A DNA stretch of 64,000 nt from Amorphoplanes friuliensis DSM 7358 (GTDB lineage: Bacteria; Actinomycetota; Actinomycetes; Mycobacteriales; Micromonosporaceae). Positions 32,632 through 41,316 of the stretch are shown here, one piece after another. The stretch is taken from the NCBI RefSeq assembly GCF_000494755.1, contig NC_022657.1, positions 3,014,001-3,078,000 on the forward strand. Reading direction: 5' to 3'. The first letter of the stretch is position 1; each line of letters opens with the position of its first letter. Both the position numbers and the translations under genes were made by a program. Below the pieces are notes generated by a model. That model was not told the DNA's origin and ran no database searches. It saw only the letters and a list, made by a program, of their open reading frames with translations.

Positions 32632-33834
32632 TCAGGGCAGGACGGCCGGGCGGGCGAGGTGGTAGCCCTGACCGTAGGCGACGCCGATTCCGCGAAGGTG
32701 TGCGTGTTCGGCGGCGGTTTCGATGCCCTCGGCGATCAGCCGTGCGCCGATCTGGTGGGCGAAGTCGTTCAAGGAGTGGGCCAGTGCGGCCTTGACGGGG
32801 TCCGTGTCGATGTCGCGGACCAGGTTGATGTCGAGCTTGATGAGGTCCGGGCGCAGGCGCAGGATGTGTTGCAGGCTGGAGTAGCCCGCCCCGGCGTCGT
32901 CCACGCTGAGCTGGATGCCGGCCCGGCGCAGCGAGCCGAGCGCGTCGATCAGCAGGTCGTAGTCGGTGACCTGGGTGTGCTCGGTGACCTCGACGTTCAG
33001 GTCGGCTCCGGCGTGGGCCAGGAGGAGGTCGCGCACCTCGGGGTCGAGCAGGGCCTCGGCGGACAGATTCACCGCCAGCCAGGTTCCGAGGGGCAGGTCA
33101 CGGAGCCGGTGCAGCGCCTGGCGCAGGGCCAGCAGTTCGAGGGAGACGCCGAGACCGCCGTGGCTCGCCGCCGCGAACGCTGTGTCGGGTCCGGTGAACA
33201 TGCTCGGTTCGAAGCGGGCCAGTGCCTCGAACCCGACGGTGTGGTGGTCGTGCAGCCGGACGATCGGCTGGAAGACCATCCGGACCGCCCGGCTGTCGAG
33301 AACGGCCTGCACACTGCGGCGGTTCTTCTCCATCGCGTGGCGTTGCTGGGCGAAGGGGCTGTCCATGTGGTCGCTGATCAGGTCGGCGATCAGGGCGAGA
33401 TAACGCACAGTGTGCTCGCCGAGGGTCGGATCGGGGTGCCTGCTGACACAACACACCATGCCCGCGGGGATGCCGTCGGGTCCGCGCCACGGCACCCCGA
33501 TGTACGAGCCGAGGTGCAGGTCACGGGTGACGGCCAGGTCCCGGGTGATCGGGTGACGGCGGGCGTCGGAGATGACTGCGGGCAGCGCTCCGGCGAGCAC
33601 CCGGGTGCAGTAGGAGTCCGGCAGTTCGGTGCCCTGGCCGACCGGGATGTCCATCGCCTCGACCTCGCCGGTGGCCACGCAGATCGTCTGCTGATCGGCG
33701 GTGAAAGCGGACACCCAGGCCACTTCCACGCTGAGGTGGATGCGGGCGAGGTTGAGCAGCCGTTCGATCTCGCCGAGGTCCGCAGGGCCCGGCTGCCATG
33801 ACGCCGCCTCGAGTTCGTGGGCCGCTGCGTGCAC
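32632..33834 (-). CDS. GAF-EAL c-di-GMP phosphodiesterase
   Basis: 400 residues. A GAF-like sensor (about 20-160; VAWVSAFTADQQTICVATGE, LPDSYCTRVLAG) precedes an EAL domain (about 170-400) with the loop read as FEALARFEP, Asn in AVNLSAEA, EVTEH, DDAGAGYSSL, IKLD, AEGIE and YGQGYHLARP. The metal and catalytic residues are therefore present and hydrolysis of c-di-GMP is expected. GTG 33834 has AGGAGA upstream; a frame open to 34074 crosses the terminator at 33939-33976 and was rejected. It lies 52 bp downstream of the frameshifted GGDEF-EAL gene's start. Confidence 0.88.
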   Translation of the reverse strand: MHAAAHELEAASWQPGPADLGEIERLLNLARIHLSVEVAWVSAFTADQQTICVATGEVEAMDIPVGQGTELPDSYCTRVLAGALPAVISDARRHPITRDLAVTRDLHLGSYIGVPWRGPDGIPAGMVCCVSRHPDPTLGEHTVRYLALIADLISDHMDSPFAQQRHAMEKNRRSVQAVLDSRAVRMVFQPIVRLHDHHTVGFEALARFEPSMFTGPDTAFAAASHGGLGVSLELLALRQALHRLRDLPLGTWLAVNLSAEALLDPEVRDLLLAHAGADLNVEVTEHTQVTDYDLLIDALGSLRRAGIQLSVDDAGAGYSSLQHILRLRPDLIKLDINLVRDIDTDPVKAALAHSLNDFAHQIGARLIAEGIETAAEHAHLRGIGVAYGQGYHLARPAVLP

Positions 33835-33938
33835 GGTCGTTCTCCTGCCTCGCCCGGGGTCTGAAGCTTCCGACGCTGTGACCCATCGGCCGGGACGCCG
33901 GATTCTTGAGGATGCGAGGACGGACCGGGCGAACGGCA

Positions 33939-33976
33939 ATCGCCCGCGGTAGTCGGGGGTGACTACCGCGGGCGAT
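33939..33976 (-). terminator. Long hairpin terminator of the ChW protein gene
   Basis: A 16-bp perfect stem (ATCGCCCGCGGTAGTC, 33939-33954, with its complement 33961-33976) and a 6-base loop lies 17 bases past the stop of the ChW gene and separates it from the GAF-EAL gene. Confidence 0.8.
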
Positions 33977-33992
33977 CGCTCATGGGGAAAGG

Positions 33993-34586
33993 TCAGACGC
34001 GAACGCGGAGCGCTTCGAGGCTCAGCGAACGGTCGGTGGTGCCGACCTGCGCCCAGCCGTTGCGGCGCGAGCACCGCCAGTTCTGCCAGCCGATGTTCTG
34101 CACGTGGCCCTGCGCGCAGATGCCGGTGCGGGTGCTCAGCCGGACCGACTCGAGCCGCAGCGACTCACCCACGGTGCCGACGGTGATGACCCGGTTGTTG
34201 CTGGTGCACCGCGTACGCTGCCAGCCGATGTTCTGCACGTGGCCCTGGGCGCACACGCCGCCGGTCCGGTTCGTCGAGATCGACACTGCCTCGAGCCGCA
34301 GCGACCGGCCGACGGTGCCGACCATCGCCGCACGACGGTTGCTGGAACAGCGCCAGCCCTGCCACCCGATGTTCTGCACGTGGCCGTTGACGCAGACCGT
34401 GTTGCGGTCACGACGCATCAGCAGCTTGGCGGACGGGCTCAGTGCCGGTGCCTTGACGGTTGCCGCCGGGGCGGCGGGGCCGGCCGGAGCCGCGGAAGCG
34501 GTCCCACCGACGACGGGCAGGGAGAGCGCGGAGACGGCCAGACCGACCATCGCCGCCTTACGGAGGAAACTAGGGAACTTTGCCAT
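33993..34586 (-). CDS. Secreted protein with three ChW (hydrophobic-W) repeats
   Basis: 197 residues from ATG 34586. A signal peptide (AAMVGLAVSALSLPVVGGTASA) and an Ala/Pro linker precede three tandem ~43-residue repeats, each with GHVQNIGWQ, a Cys, then VGTxxxSLxLEAxxxx. This matches the ChW family first described in clostridia and found in secreted cell-surface proteins. Two Cys per repeat (VCVNGHVQ..., RCSSN) suggest disulphides. Longer starts at 34616 and 34646 are possible; none has a clear ribosome site. Confidence 0.85.
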   Translation of the reverse strand: MAKFPSFLRKAAMVGLAVSALSLPVVGGTASAAPAGPAAPAATVKAPALSPSAKLLMRRDRNTVCVNGHVQNIGWQGWRCSSNRRAAMVGTVGRSLRLEAVSISTNRTGGVCAQGHVQNIGWQRTRCTSNNRVITVGTVGESLRLESVRLSTRTGICAQGHVQNIGWQNWRCSRRNGWAQVGTTDRSLSLEALRVRV

Positions 34587-34663
34587 GCTCTGGAGAGTCG
34601 CGAGCGCAGCGGTCATGACGCGATCCGCAGCAGAACGATCTCTCATTCACCCGTAAGGCGTAA

Positions 34664-34753
34664 CGCGCACCGGGTGGCGGCCGCCCCAAGCCGAGCATCA
34701 GCGGGCACGTCTACATCGACTGGGTTGCCGCGTACGCGTACACCGGTCGCTGA
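34664..34753 (+). pseudogene. Possible C-terminal remnant of a secreted enzyme
   Basis: A stop-bounded plus-strand frame reads RPKPSISGHVYIDWVAAYAYTGR then a stop, 12 bases before a strong terminator. The IDWVAAYAY ending resembles the last strand of carbohydrate-active enzymes. No start or catalytic part remains. The rest of the 34587-34905 gap holds the promoter regions of the two divergent genes and nothing else recognisable. Confidence 0.3.
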
Positions 34754-34765
34754 CCGTCGCATCGG

Positions 34766-34797
34766 GCCCGGTCGATCATCCGACCGGGCAGTTTTTT
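34766..34797 (+). terminator. Rho-independent terminator with T-tract
   Basis: A 9-bp stem (GCCCGGTCG / CGACCGGGC), 6-base loop, then AG and six T. It is the most canonical intrinsic terminator in the window, yet no intact plus-strand gene lies upstream of it. Confidence 0.8.
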
Positions 34798-34905
34798 GTC
34801 CGCTCTCGGACGGTCCGACGACCCTTTCGGCACCGGAAAACTCCATTATGGTTGGCCTGCAACGGTGCACCGGATCGCTCATGGACAGTCGGGAGTGTGG
34901 GTGCG

Positions 34906-35508
34906 ATGGGTGAGATCTCGCAGGCGCTGGCGACCATTTTCCTCGGTGTTGTGGGTCTGTGGGTCGGCAACAACTATCGGCGCCAGATGCGCAATTCGCT
35001 GACCCCGCAGGCCGCGGGGGCGTACGCCCGGTTGTGGGAGGTCACCGCGCCGTCGACCCCGGCCGATGATGATCCACTGAGCCTTGAGCAGCGGGCGGAG
35101 CTCGCCAAGGCGATGCACGAGTGGTATTTCCGGGACGGCTCCGGAATGTATCTCCCGGACACCAGTCGCCGACTGTTTTTCGTGATCGTTTCCAATCTGA
35201 CCTGCGAAGTCGGCAAATTTGCGCCGGCGTCCCTGGCACCGAGACTGAATGATCGCAATCCCCACGTCGTCGAGAAGGTGCGAGGGTGCGCCTCCAAGCG
35301 GCAGATGTCGCTGCTGCGGACCCAGCTCAAGAACGACATGGCCGTCTACTACAGCACCGCGACCTTCAACTATCTGCGTGACGACGAACGCGAGCTGCTG
35401 GCCTCCAGCGGTATCCGTCCCGGTTTCACCGCGCTGCCGATGGCCCTTCTGCTCCGTCCGGCCCGGACGAACTACGGCTCCTGTTACTGCGACACCTGCG
35501 TGAAGTGA
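34906..35508 (+). CDS. Hypothetical protein with N-terminal membrane helix
   Basis: 200 residues. One hydrophobic N-terminal segment (ALATIFLGVVGLWVGNNY) is followed by a soluble region rich in Trp/Arg/Leu with a Cys pair at the end (SCYCDTCVK). Local G+C is lower than in neighbours around 35140-35270 (runs such as GACTGTTTTTCGTGATC), which may mean a different origin. ATG 34906 was chosen as the nearest start to the hydrophobic segment. No family recognised. Confidence 0.7.
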   Translation: MGEISQALATIFLGVVGLWVGNNYRRQMRNSLTPQAAGAYARLWEVTAPSTPADDDPLSLEQRAELAKAMHEWYFRDGSGMYLPDTSRRLFFVIVSNLTCEVGKFAPASLAPRLNDRNPHVVEKVRGCASKRQMSLLRTQLKNDMAVYYSTATFNYLRDDERELLASSGIRPGFTALPMALLLRPARTNYGSCYCDTCVK

Positions 35509-35596
35509 GTCGCTGCACCGCATCACCGGCCTGCACTGGTGGCATAGTCCTGAGCTGGACGTACAGCCGGGACGATGACAGGTCAGGAGCGGCCGG

Positions 35597-36928
35597 ATGC
35601 CAGAGGGCCGGGACGGCGCCATCGCGGACCTGTTCGGCATCACCGCCCGCCGCCAGCGCTATCTGGACGTCGAGGCGGCGCTGGCCAGGGCGCAGGGTGC
35701 CCTCGGAATCATCCCGGCGGACGCGGCCGACCGCATCAGCGCCTCGGCGCAGCTCTCACTGATGGACGACGAGCGCATCGACGCCGGGCAGGCGCGGACC
35801 GGGCACACCCTGGTCCCGCTGATCGAGGAGTTGGACAGAGTCGCCGGCGACCCGTACGGCGGTTATGTGCACTGGGGTGCGACCACCCAGAACATCCAGC
35901 AGACCGGTGACGTCCTCATGCTCCGCGACGCGCACGGGATGATCGTCGAGCTGCTGCGGCAGATCCTGCTCGAGCTCAGCGAGCTGGGCGAGCGGACCGC
36001 CGGTCTGGTGATGCCGGCCCGGACCCACTGGCAGCACGCGGTCCCCATGACCTTCGGGCTCAAGGTCGCGGCCTGGTCCGATGTGCTGATCCGGCACCTG
36101 GAACGCCTCGGCGAGTGCCGTCCCCGGCTGCTGACGTGCATGGTGGGCGGTGCGGCGGGAACGTTCGGTTCGCTGGGCGCTCCGGGCCGGCAGGTGCAGG
36201 CGCTGGTCGCCGCCGACCTCGGCCTGACCGAGATGCCGGTGCCCGCGCGCAACATCACCGACCACTTCGCCGAGCTGGTCTCGGTCCTCGGCATGCTCGC
36301 CGCCACCTGCTCCGGCCTGGCCGACGAGGTGTCCCGGCTCATGGCCGAGGAGTTCGGCGAGGTCAGCGAGGGCATCCCGGCCGGCGACGTGGGCAGCTCC
36401 ACCATGCCGCAGAAACGCAACCCGAAGATCTCGCAGGGCATCGTCAGCGACGCGGCGCAGGTCAGAGCACTCGTGCCGCTCGCCCTCGACGCGATGATGC
36501 AGTCCCACGAGGTCGACGGCGCCCGCTCCGCGATGATGGACCGTGCCGTGGAGGGCGCCTGCCGGCTCTCCTACGCCATGCTGACCGGCGTGCACGACCT
36601 GCTGGCCGGCCTGGAGATCTTCCCGGACCGGATGGCGCACAACCTGACCCTGACGAACGGCCTCATCAACGCCGAGAACGTCATGATGCACCTGGCACCA
36701 CGCCTCGGCCGCCAGCAGGCGCACGGCGTGGTCCGCGACGCGGCCGCCCGAGCCGGTTCCGGCGAGACGACATTCCTCGCGGCGCTCACCGCCGATCCGC
36801 GGGTCACCGAGGTCTGCCGGCCCGCCGAGGTAGCCCAGCTCCTCGACCCCTCGACCTACGTGGGCCTCAGCGAAGAACTGGCCCGGGAGACGAGTGCCCG
36901 CGCCAGAGCGGCAGCCACCTCGCACTGA
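35597..36928 (+). CDS. Aspartase/fumarase-superfamily lyase (PurB/PcaB-like)
   Basis: 443 residues. The superfamily signature GSSTMPQKRNP is intact (near 270-280), preceded by HWGATTQNIQQTGD and TARTHWQHAVPMTFG-type blocks, in which the conserved His and Thr/Ser act in proton abstraction. Sequence features lie between adenylosuccinate lyase and 3-carboxy-cis,cis-muconate cycloisomerase. A housekeeping PurB role is unlikely because the gene is isolated from purine genes. Several amide- or carboxylate-processing lyases of this type are known. Confidence 0.85.
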   Translation: MPEGRDGAIADLFGITARRQRYLDVEAALARAQGALGIIPADAADRISASAQLSLMDDERIDAGQARTGHTLVPLIEELDRVAGDPYGGYVHWGATTQNIQQTGDVLMLRDAHGMIVELLRQILLELSELGERTAGLVMPARTHWQHAVPMTFGLKVAAWSDVLIRHLERLGECRPRLLTCMVGGAAGTFGSLGAPGRQVQALVAADLGLTEMPVPARNITDHFAELVSVLGMLAATCSGLADEVSRLMAEEFGEVSEGIPAGDVGSSTMPQKRNPKISQGIVSDAAQVRALVPLALDAMMQSHEVDGARSAMMDRAVEGACRLSYAMLTGVHDLLAGLEIFPDRMAHNLTLTNGLINAENVMMHLAPRLGRQQAHGVVRDAAARAGSGETTFLAALTADPRVTEVCRPAEVAQLLDPSTYVGLSEELARETSARARAAATSH

Positions 36929-36946
36929 CAGGCCGCCGCGGCGCGA

Positions 36947-37210
36947 TCATTCGAACAGCGAATGACCGTCGCCCTCAGCGCGCCGGCGGGCCCGGCGTCG
37001 CAACTGCACGACAACGAGGTCAACAGCGGCGACCACGGCCAGCGCGACGAACAACCATCCGAACACCGTGACCCCGGTCTGCAACAGCAGCACGGCGAAC
37101 ACGACGGACACGACGGACACGAACGCGGCCAGCACCAGACGCAGGTTCAACGGGCTGTAGGCGTGACCAACGGTGCCGCGACGCCCGCGCGGCTGAGGAT
37201 CGAGCGGCAT
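36947..37210 (-). CDS. DUF6343-type small membrane protein
   Basis: 87 residues from ATG 37210 (a GTG at 37249 would add 13). The start PRGRRGTVGHAYSPLNLRLVLAAFVSV matches an actinobacterial family of two-helix membrane proteins (helix 2: TVFGWLFVALAVVAAVDLVVV) with a basic C-terminal tail. Function unknown. Confidence 0.7.
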   Translation of the reverse strand: MPLDPQPRGRRGTVGHAYSPLNLRLVLAAFVSVVSVVFAVLLLQTGVTVFGWLFVALAVVAAVDLVVVQLRRRARRRAEGDGHSLFE

Positions 37211-37351
37211 CACCGCCGCGTACCCGTCCGACGGTGTCCAAACCTCCACCGCTCGGGGTCACAATGGTGGTAGTCGCCGAACACAGGCGTACGAGCAACC
37301 GGCAGGGGTACTCCCCAGGGGTAGCCCCGGTGACCGTGATGGAGGCATGCC

Positions 37352-37636
37352 GTGCTTGACGATGTCGAACAGCGCCGGTTGTCGGAGATCGACGCGTACC
37401 TGAGTGCCGCCGATCCCGGATTGGCCCGGACATTGTCACCGCGTGCGGCCCGGCGCCACCCCAGATGGCTCACTGTCCTCATTGCCGTTCTTGCCCTGGT
37501 TGTGGCGGTGCCGGTGGGTGCACTCGTCGCCGGGCCGCCGGCGGCCATCGCCGCCGGTCTGCTCGTCGCGGCTGTGGTGTCCGGCTGCTGGCTCCAGGCC
37601 CGGCTCGGGAGTCGTCAGCCGCCTGCCGACAGCTGA
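37352..37636 (+). CDS. DUF3040 membrane protein
   Basis: 94 residues. The N-terminal segment EQRRLSEIDAYLSAADPGLARTL is the hallmark of DUF3040 (small actinobacterial proteins), followed by two membrane helices. GTG start. A second DUF3040 protein lies at 60559. Function unknown. Confidence 0.82.
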   Translation: MLDDVEQRRLSEIDAYLSAADPGLARTLSPRAARRHPRWLTVLIAVLALVVAVPVGALVAGPPAAIAAGLLVAAVVSGCWLQARLGSRQPPADS

Positions 37637-37652
37637 ACCCGGCGGCACACCG

Positions 37653-38858
37653 TCATGCGGCAGCCGGGGGTGCTGCCACCGGGCCGAGCCAGTGCAGCAG
37701 CAGGACGGTCGCGTCGTCCTGGAGGCAGTCGTCCTGGTGGCCGAGGATGGCGTGGACGAGCCGGCGTGCGGTTTCGGCTGCGGTCAGCTGGTCGGCGAGG
37801 GCCTGCTGGGTGAACTCGACGAGCCGGTCGAGGCCGAACGGGGTGCCGTCCTTGTCGCGGGCCTCGGTGATGCCGTCGGTGTAGAGCAGGACGTGGTCAC
37901 CGGGTTCGAGAGCTTCCTGAATGATGACCGGCGGCCGTCGATCACCAAGAGTGACCGGCAGGGCGGTGGGCGAGGGCAGAACGGTGACCAGGCGACCGTT
38001 GCGCAGGACGATGCCGCCGGGGTGACCGGCCGAGATGACGTGCAGGACGCCGTTGTTCTGGTCGAGTTCGGCGAGCACGGCAGTGATCATGCCGGTGCGG
38101 TCGTGATCCCGGACGGCGTTGTCGAGATGATGGTAGGTCGAGGCCAGGTCCATGCCGGTACGGCGGGCGTTGCGGTAGGCGGCGATGGCGATCGAGGCCA
38201 GCACGACGGCCCGCATGCCACCGGCGGAGCCGTGGCCGACGGCGTCGAACAGGGCGAGGTGGGCGGTGTCGCCGTTGACGGCGTAGTCGAAGGCGTCACC
38301 ACCGACGTCGTAACAGGGTTCGAGAATGCCGGCGACGACGAGGCGACTGGTGGCGAACGTCAGCGGGGGCAGCTGCGCGCGGAGCATCTCAGCAGCCAGC
38401 TGCATGGGCTCGCGGCGCCGCCGCCGTTCGATGGTGTCGCTGTACAGATCACAGGTGACGACGATCTCGCCGACCAGCGCGGCGATGGTGGCGCAGTCGG
38501 CGACGGCCTCCTCGGTCAACGGCCGGTCGGCGATGACCTGCAGCACGCCCATGCGTTCACTGCCGTCGAGCAGCGGCACCCACACCACCTGCCTGCCGTC
38601 GTCGGGCGACGCGGCAACAGGCGTCAAGGAGCTGTAGGCGCGCCCGGCGAGGGTCCCGTCGACCGCGGTCGGTTCGCAGGGCGGTGACTGGTCGCCGAGC
38701 AGCGGCAACAACTGTCGTTGCTGGTGGTCCACGACGTAGATGACCATCGCGGTTACACCGAGCAGCGGCGCCGCCTGCATGGCCATGTCGGCAAGGTCCT
38801 CGGGCCGGGCGCGGTAGCCCTGGCGGATCAGCTGCCGGACCGCGTCGAGCGTACCCAC
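37653..38858 (-). CDS. SpoIIE/RsbU-type PP2C phosphatase with GAF domain
   Basis: 401 residues. An N-terminal GAF-like sensor (about 20-140) leads into a PP2C_SIG domain with the metal-binding acids in DVGGDAFDY, DAVGHGSAGG, YTDGITEARD and DDATVLLL. Such enzymes dephosphorylate anti-sigma-factor antagonists in partner-switching systems. No antagonist or anti-sigma kinase gene is adjacent, so the target is elsewhere. It converges with the DUF3040 gene (16 bp apart). Confidence 0.92.
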   Translation of the reverse strand: MGTLDAVRQLIRQGYRARPEDLADMAMQAAPLLGVTAMVIYVVDHQQRQLLPLLGDQSPPCEPTAVDGTLAGRAYSSLTPVAASPDDGRQVVWVPLLDGSERMGVLQVIADRPLTEEAVADCATIAALVGEIVVTCDLYSDTIERRRRREPMQLAAEMLRAQLPPLTFATSRLVVAGILEPCYDVGGDAFDYAVNGDTAHLALFDAVGHGSAGGMRAVVLASIAIAAYRNARRTGMDLASTYHHLDNAVRDHDRTGMITAVLAELDQNNGVLHVISAGHPGGIVLRNGRLVTVLPSPTALPVTLGDRRPPVIIQEALEPGDHVLLYTDGITEARDKDGTPFGLDRLVEFTQQALADQLTAAETARRLVHAILGHQDDCLQDDATVLLLHWLGPVAAPPAAA

Positions 38859-39055
38859 CGTGACCTTCTCTCCCGGACGGCCTCGGCCGCCGATTCCACC
38901 AGATCAACCGGCCGACCCACCTTATGCCGAGGCGCCCCGCCCGTCACGAAGCCTCGTGGCGATCCGACCGGACAGGCGAGCGTGTGGCGGCCCGTTCCGC
39001 GGGTAGGCGCCTGCCGATGCCGCCGGTGGCGGCCTCACCCTTCGTAGGAGGCGGC

Positions 39056-39289
39056 ATGTCCGACGAGATCATCCGTGACGACCGGCCCGACCGTGACACG
39101 AGCGACAATCTCCCCACGGACGCCGCCGACCCGCACCAGCCGGCCGCCCGGCGCAGGCAGCAGATCGGTTCGGCCGGTGGCGGGCCCTACGCCGCCGGCC
39201 GCCCGGAGGACCAGCACCCCGACCGGCCCGACGAGGACGAGCCGGCGAGGAGCAGCCCCGCCGATCGCGAACAAACCTTCAGATCATGA
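39056..39289 (+). CDS. Small hydrophilic, probably disordered protein
   Basis: 77 residues, almost entirely Asp, Arg, Pro, Gln, Glu and Ala, with no hydrophobic core. GGAGG lies five bases before ATG 39056. Similar short acidic/basic proteins are common in actinobacteria and often stress-induced. No family recognised. Confidence 0.6.
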   Translation: MSDEIIRDDRPDRDTSDNLPTDAADPHQPAARRRQQIGSAGGGPYAAGRPEDQHPDRPDEDEPARSSPADREQTFRS

Positions 39290-39442
39290 TGTCCCCGCTC
39301 CGTGCCTTGCCCTGACCGTCGCTCCCGCGGACACCGCTCGCTGCGCATCCCTGCCGGCCCCGTGCTCCCGACAAATCTCGAGCCGGCCGCCCCGGGCGCC
39401 GGCGAACGGCGGGTAGCGTCGCGGTCATCGACGGGGCGGTAG

Positions 39443-39766
39443 GTGAGTGGTGTGCGTGATCCGGCCGTGGAGCTGCGGCGAGTGGTCGGCAAGTTCGCCC
39501 TGCTCCTGGCCTTCGTCTACGTGCTTGCTCTCGTCGCCGGGGTGACAGCGCTCTTCAAGGGCACCTCGATGGCCGTTCTGGGCCTGGTGATCCTGTTGCT
39601 GCCGGCGGCTGCGTTCGGTGTTTCGGTACGGGACGCCGTCAGGTTGCATCGGACGTCGGACCCGGCGCGCATGAAGGTGTTGTGGCCGCGGTGCGCTCTC
39701 TGGGCCGGGGTTGGTTCCGGCCTTCTGATCGTGGCCGTCGTGGTTGTCGACAGGGTGCGACCCTGA
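39443..39766 (+). CDS. Small membrane protein, unknown function
   Basis: 107 residues with three membrane helices (FALLLAFVYVLALVAGVTALF; SMAVLGLVILLLPAAAFGV; CALWAGVGSGLLIVAVVVV) and a basic loop. GTG start. The stop lies 4 bp from the convergent GntR stop. Confidence 0.7.
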   Translation: MSGVRDPAVELRRVVGKFALLLAFVYVLALVAGVTALFKGTSMAVLGLVILLLPAAAFGVSVRDAVRLHRTSDPARMKVLWPRCALWAGVGSGLLIVAVVVVDRVRP

Positions 39767-39770
39767 CGAG

Positions 39771-40427
39771 TCAGTCGTCGGTTCGGGGTTCGGTGGGGAG
39801 GGTGTGCCAGATGTCGAAGGCCAGGGTGGCGGCGGCCGAGGCGTCGCCGGCGGCGATGAGGTCGATCAGGTGGGAGTGCAGGTCGACGGAGGCGTGGCCG
39901 TCGGCGCGGAAGCGGAGGCGTTCCGCGCGGCGTACCAGGGGGTCGAACTGATCCAGCACGGTTTCGATGGCGCGGTTGCCGAGGGCGGCAACCGGGATCC
40001 GGTGGATCTCCTCGTCGGCGTCCAGGGCCGCGCCGACGTCGCCTGAGGCCACCGCCTCGGCGAAGCGGCGGTTGGCGGCGCGCATGCGCTCGATGTCGTC
40101 GTCGCTGAGCCGGCCTGTGGTCTGGCGTACGGCCAGTTCGTGCATGGCGGCGATGACGTCGCGGGCGTCCCGGACGGCCGGGGCGTCGATGGTGCTGACT
40201 CGTGTCGATCGGCCCGGCAGGGCGACCACCAGTCCGCTGCTGCCGAGGCGCAGCAGAGCTTCGCGTACGGGGGTGCGGCTGACGCCGAGCCATTCCGCGA
40301 GCTCGCCGTCCTTGAGCTGCTCGCCCGGGGTGAACGTGCCATCGATGATGGCGTCGCGAAGGCGCCGGTAGACGTCGTCACGCAGCAGCGAGCGGTCGAC
40401 CGCGGGGCTCCCCGTGGGAATGGGCAT
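39771..40427 (-). CDS. GntR-family regulator (FadR/FCD type)
   Basis: 218 residues. N-terminal winged HTH (YRRLRDAIIDGTFTPGEQLKDGELAEWLGVSRTPVREALLRLGSSGLV) and an all-helical FCD ligand domain with the metal-binding Asp/His pattern (DEEIHRI, DLHSHL). It is divergent from the alpha/beta hydrolase gene at 40551. Two TGCAA-type palindromes lie in the shared region, one over this gene's start, so autorepression and control of the hydrolase are likely. Confidence 0.9.
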   Translation of the reverse strand: MPIPTGSPAVDRSLLRDDVYRRLRDAIIDGTFTPGEQLKDGELAEWLGVSRTPVREALLRLGSSGLVVALPGRSTRVSTIDAPAVRDARDVIAAMHELAVRQTTGRLSDDDIERMRAANRRFAEAVASGDVGAALDADEEIHRIPVAALGNRAIETVLDQFDPLVRRAERLRFRADGHASVDLHSHLIDLIAAGDASAAATLAFDIWHTLPTEPRTDD

Positions 40428-40440
40428 GCAACATATTGCA
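40427..40440. promoter_or_regulatory. GntR operator 1
   Basis: TGCAACATATTGCA: TGCAA/TTGCA arms, overlapping the regulator's start codon. Confidence 0.7.
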
Positions 40441-40493
40441 CACACTTTGCGCGCTCCGACAAATCACGCATGGCTTGTCGCGGCGTTCTACAC

Positions 40494-40505
40494 GCAATAT
40501 ATTGC
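40494..40505. promoter_or_regulatory. GntR operator 2
   Basis: GCAATATATTGC, a perfect 12-bp palindrome with the same arms as operator 1, 45 bp before the hydrolase ATG. The centres are 66 bp apart, about six helical turns, which would suit looping. Confidence 0.72.
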
Positions 40506-40550
40506 ACATCAGAGCTGGCGATCGTCGGCCCACGGGTGGAGGGAAAGCTC

Positions 40551-41246
40551 ATGAACGAGATCAAGAACGTCGTACTGGTGCACGGCGCGTTCGCTGACGG
40601 CTCGGGCTGGCGCGGCGTGTACGACAAACTGACGGGCCTGGGGTACCGGGTCACGATCGTGCAGAACCCGCTCACCTCGCTGGAGGACGATGTCGCGGCG
40701 ACCACCAGAGCGCTCGACCGGCAGGACGGCCCGACGATCCTGGTCGGCCACTCCTGGGGCGGCACGGTCATCACCGAGGCGGGTGTGCACCCGAAGGTCG
40801 CCGGCCTGGTCTACGTGTCGGCGCTGGCCCCCGACGCCGGCGAGACCACCGCGCAGCAGTACGAAGGTTTCGCGGCGACTCCCGACTTCGTGATCGACGT
40901 TGTCGAGGACGGGTTCGGCTTCCTCAACCACGACAAGTTCAAGGCCGGGTTCGCGGCGGACACCAGCGACGCCGACGCCGCTTTCCTGCGCGACTCGCAG
41001 GTGCCGATCAACATGGCGGTCTTCGCGACGCCGGTGAAGAACGCCGCCTGGCGGGACAAGCCGACCTGGGCCGTCATCGCGGCGGACGACAAGTCGTTCG
41101 ACCAGGCGATGCTGCAGCACATGGCCAAGCGCGCCGGCGCGGAGATCACCAACGTCCCGGCCAGCCACGCATTGTTCATCACGCAGGCCGGTGTTGTCGC
41201 CGACGTGATCGTCAAGGCCGCCCAGAACGCCGGCAGCGCTCGCTGA
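40551..41246 (+). CDS. Alpha/beta hydrolase
   Basis: 231 residues: VVLVHGAFADGSGWRGV (oxyanion HG), nucleophile elbow GHSWGG, and late His in NVPASHALFI. It resembles the esterase/salicylate-binding-protein-2-like group of bacterial hydrolases often annotated as arylesterases. GGAGGG precedes the ATG. It is regulated by the divergent GntR protein through two palindromes. Confidence 0.9.
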   Translation: MNEIKNVVLVHGAFADGSGWRGVYDKLTGLGYRVTIVQNPLTSLEDDVAATTRALDRQDGPTILVGHSWGGTVITEAGVHPKVAGLVYVSALAPDAGETTAQQYEGFAATPDFVIDVVEDGFGFLNHDKFKAGFAADTSDADAAFLRDSQVPINMAVFATPVKNAAWRDKPTWAVIAADDKSFDQAMLQHMAKRAGAEITNVPASHALFITQAGVVADVIVKAAQNAGSAR

Positions 41247-41264
41247 CCATCACCCCCCCCCGGG

Positions 41265-41291
41265 CCGGCTCGCACGCGTGACGTGAGCCGG
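41265..41291 (+). terminator. Weak hairpin after the hydrolase gene
   Basis: A 7-bp stem CCGGCTC / GAGCCGG with a 13-base loop, preceded by nine consecutive C. It has no T-tract. Confidence 0.4.
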
Positions 41292-41316
41292 TCCCGAGCG
41301 CCCGGAGTGTGAATGC

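Noticed and set aside
33835..34074. Upstream extension of the GAF-EAL gene
   Set aside because: It runs through the 16-bp terminator hairpin and into the ChW gene. GTG 33834 has AGGAGA upstream.
41253..41261. Run of nine C after the hydrolase gene
   Set aside because: It could be a slippage tract but lies outside any coding frame and near a weak hairpin. No function can be supported.
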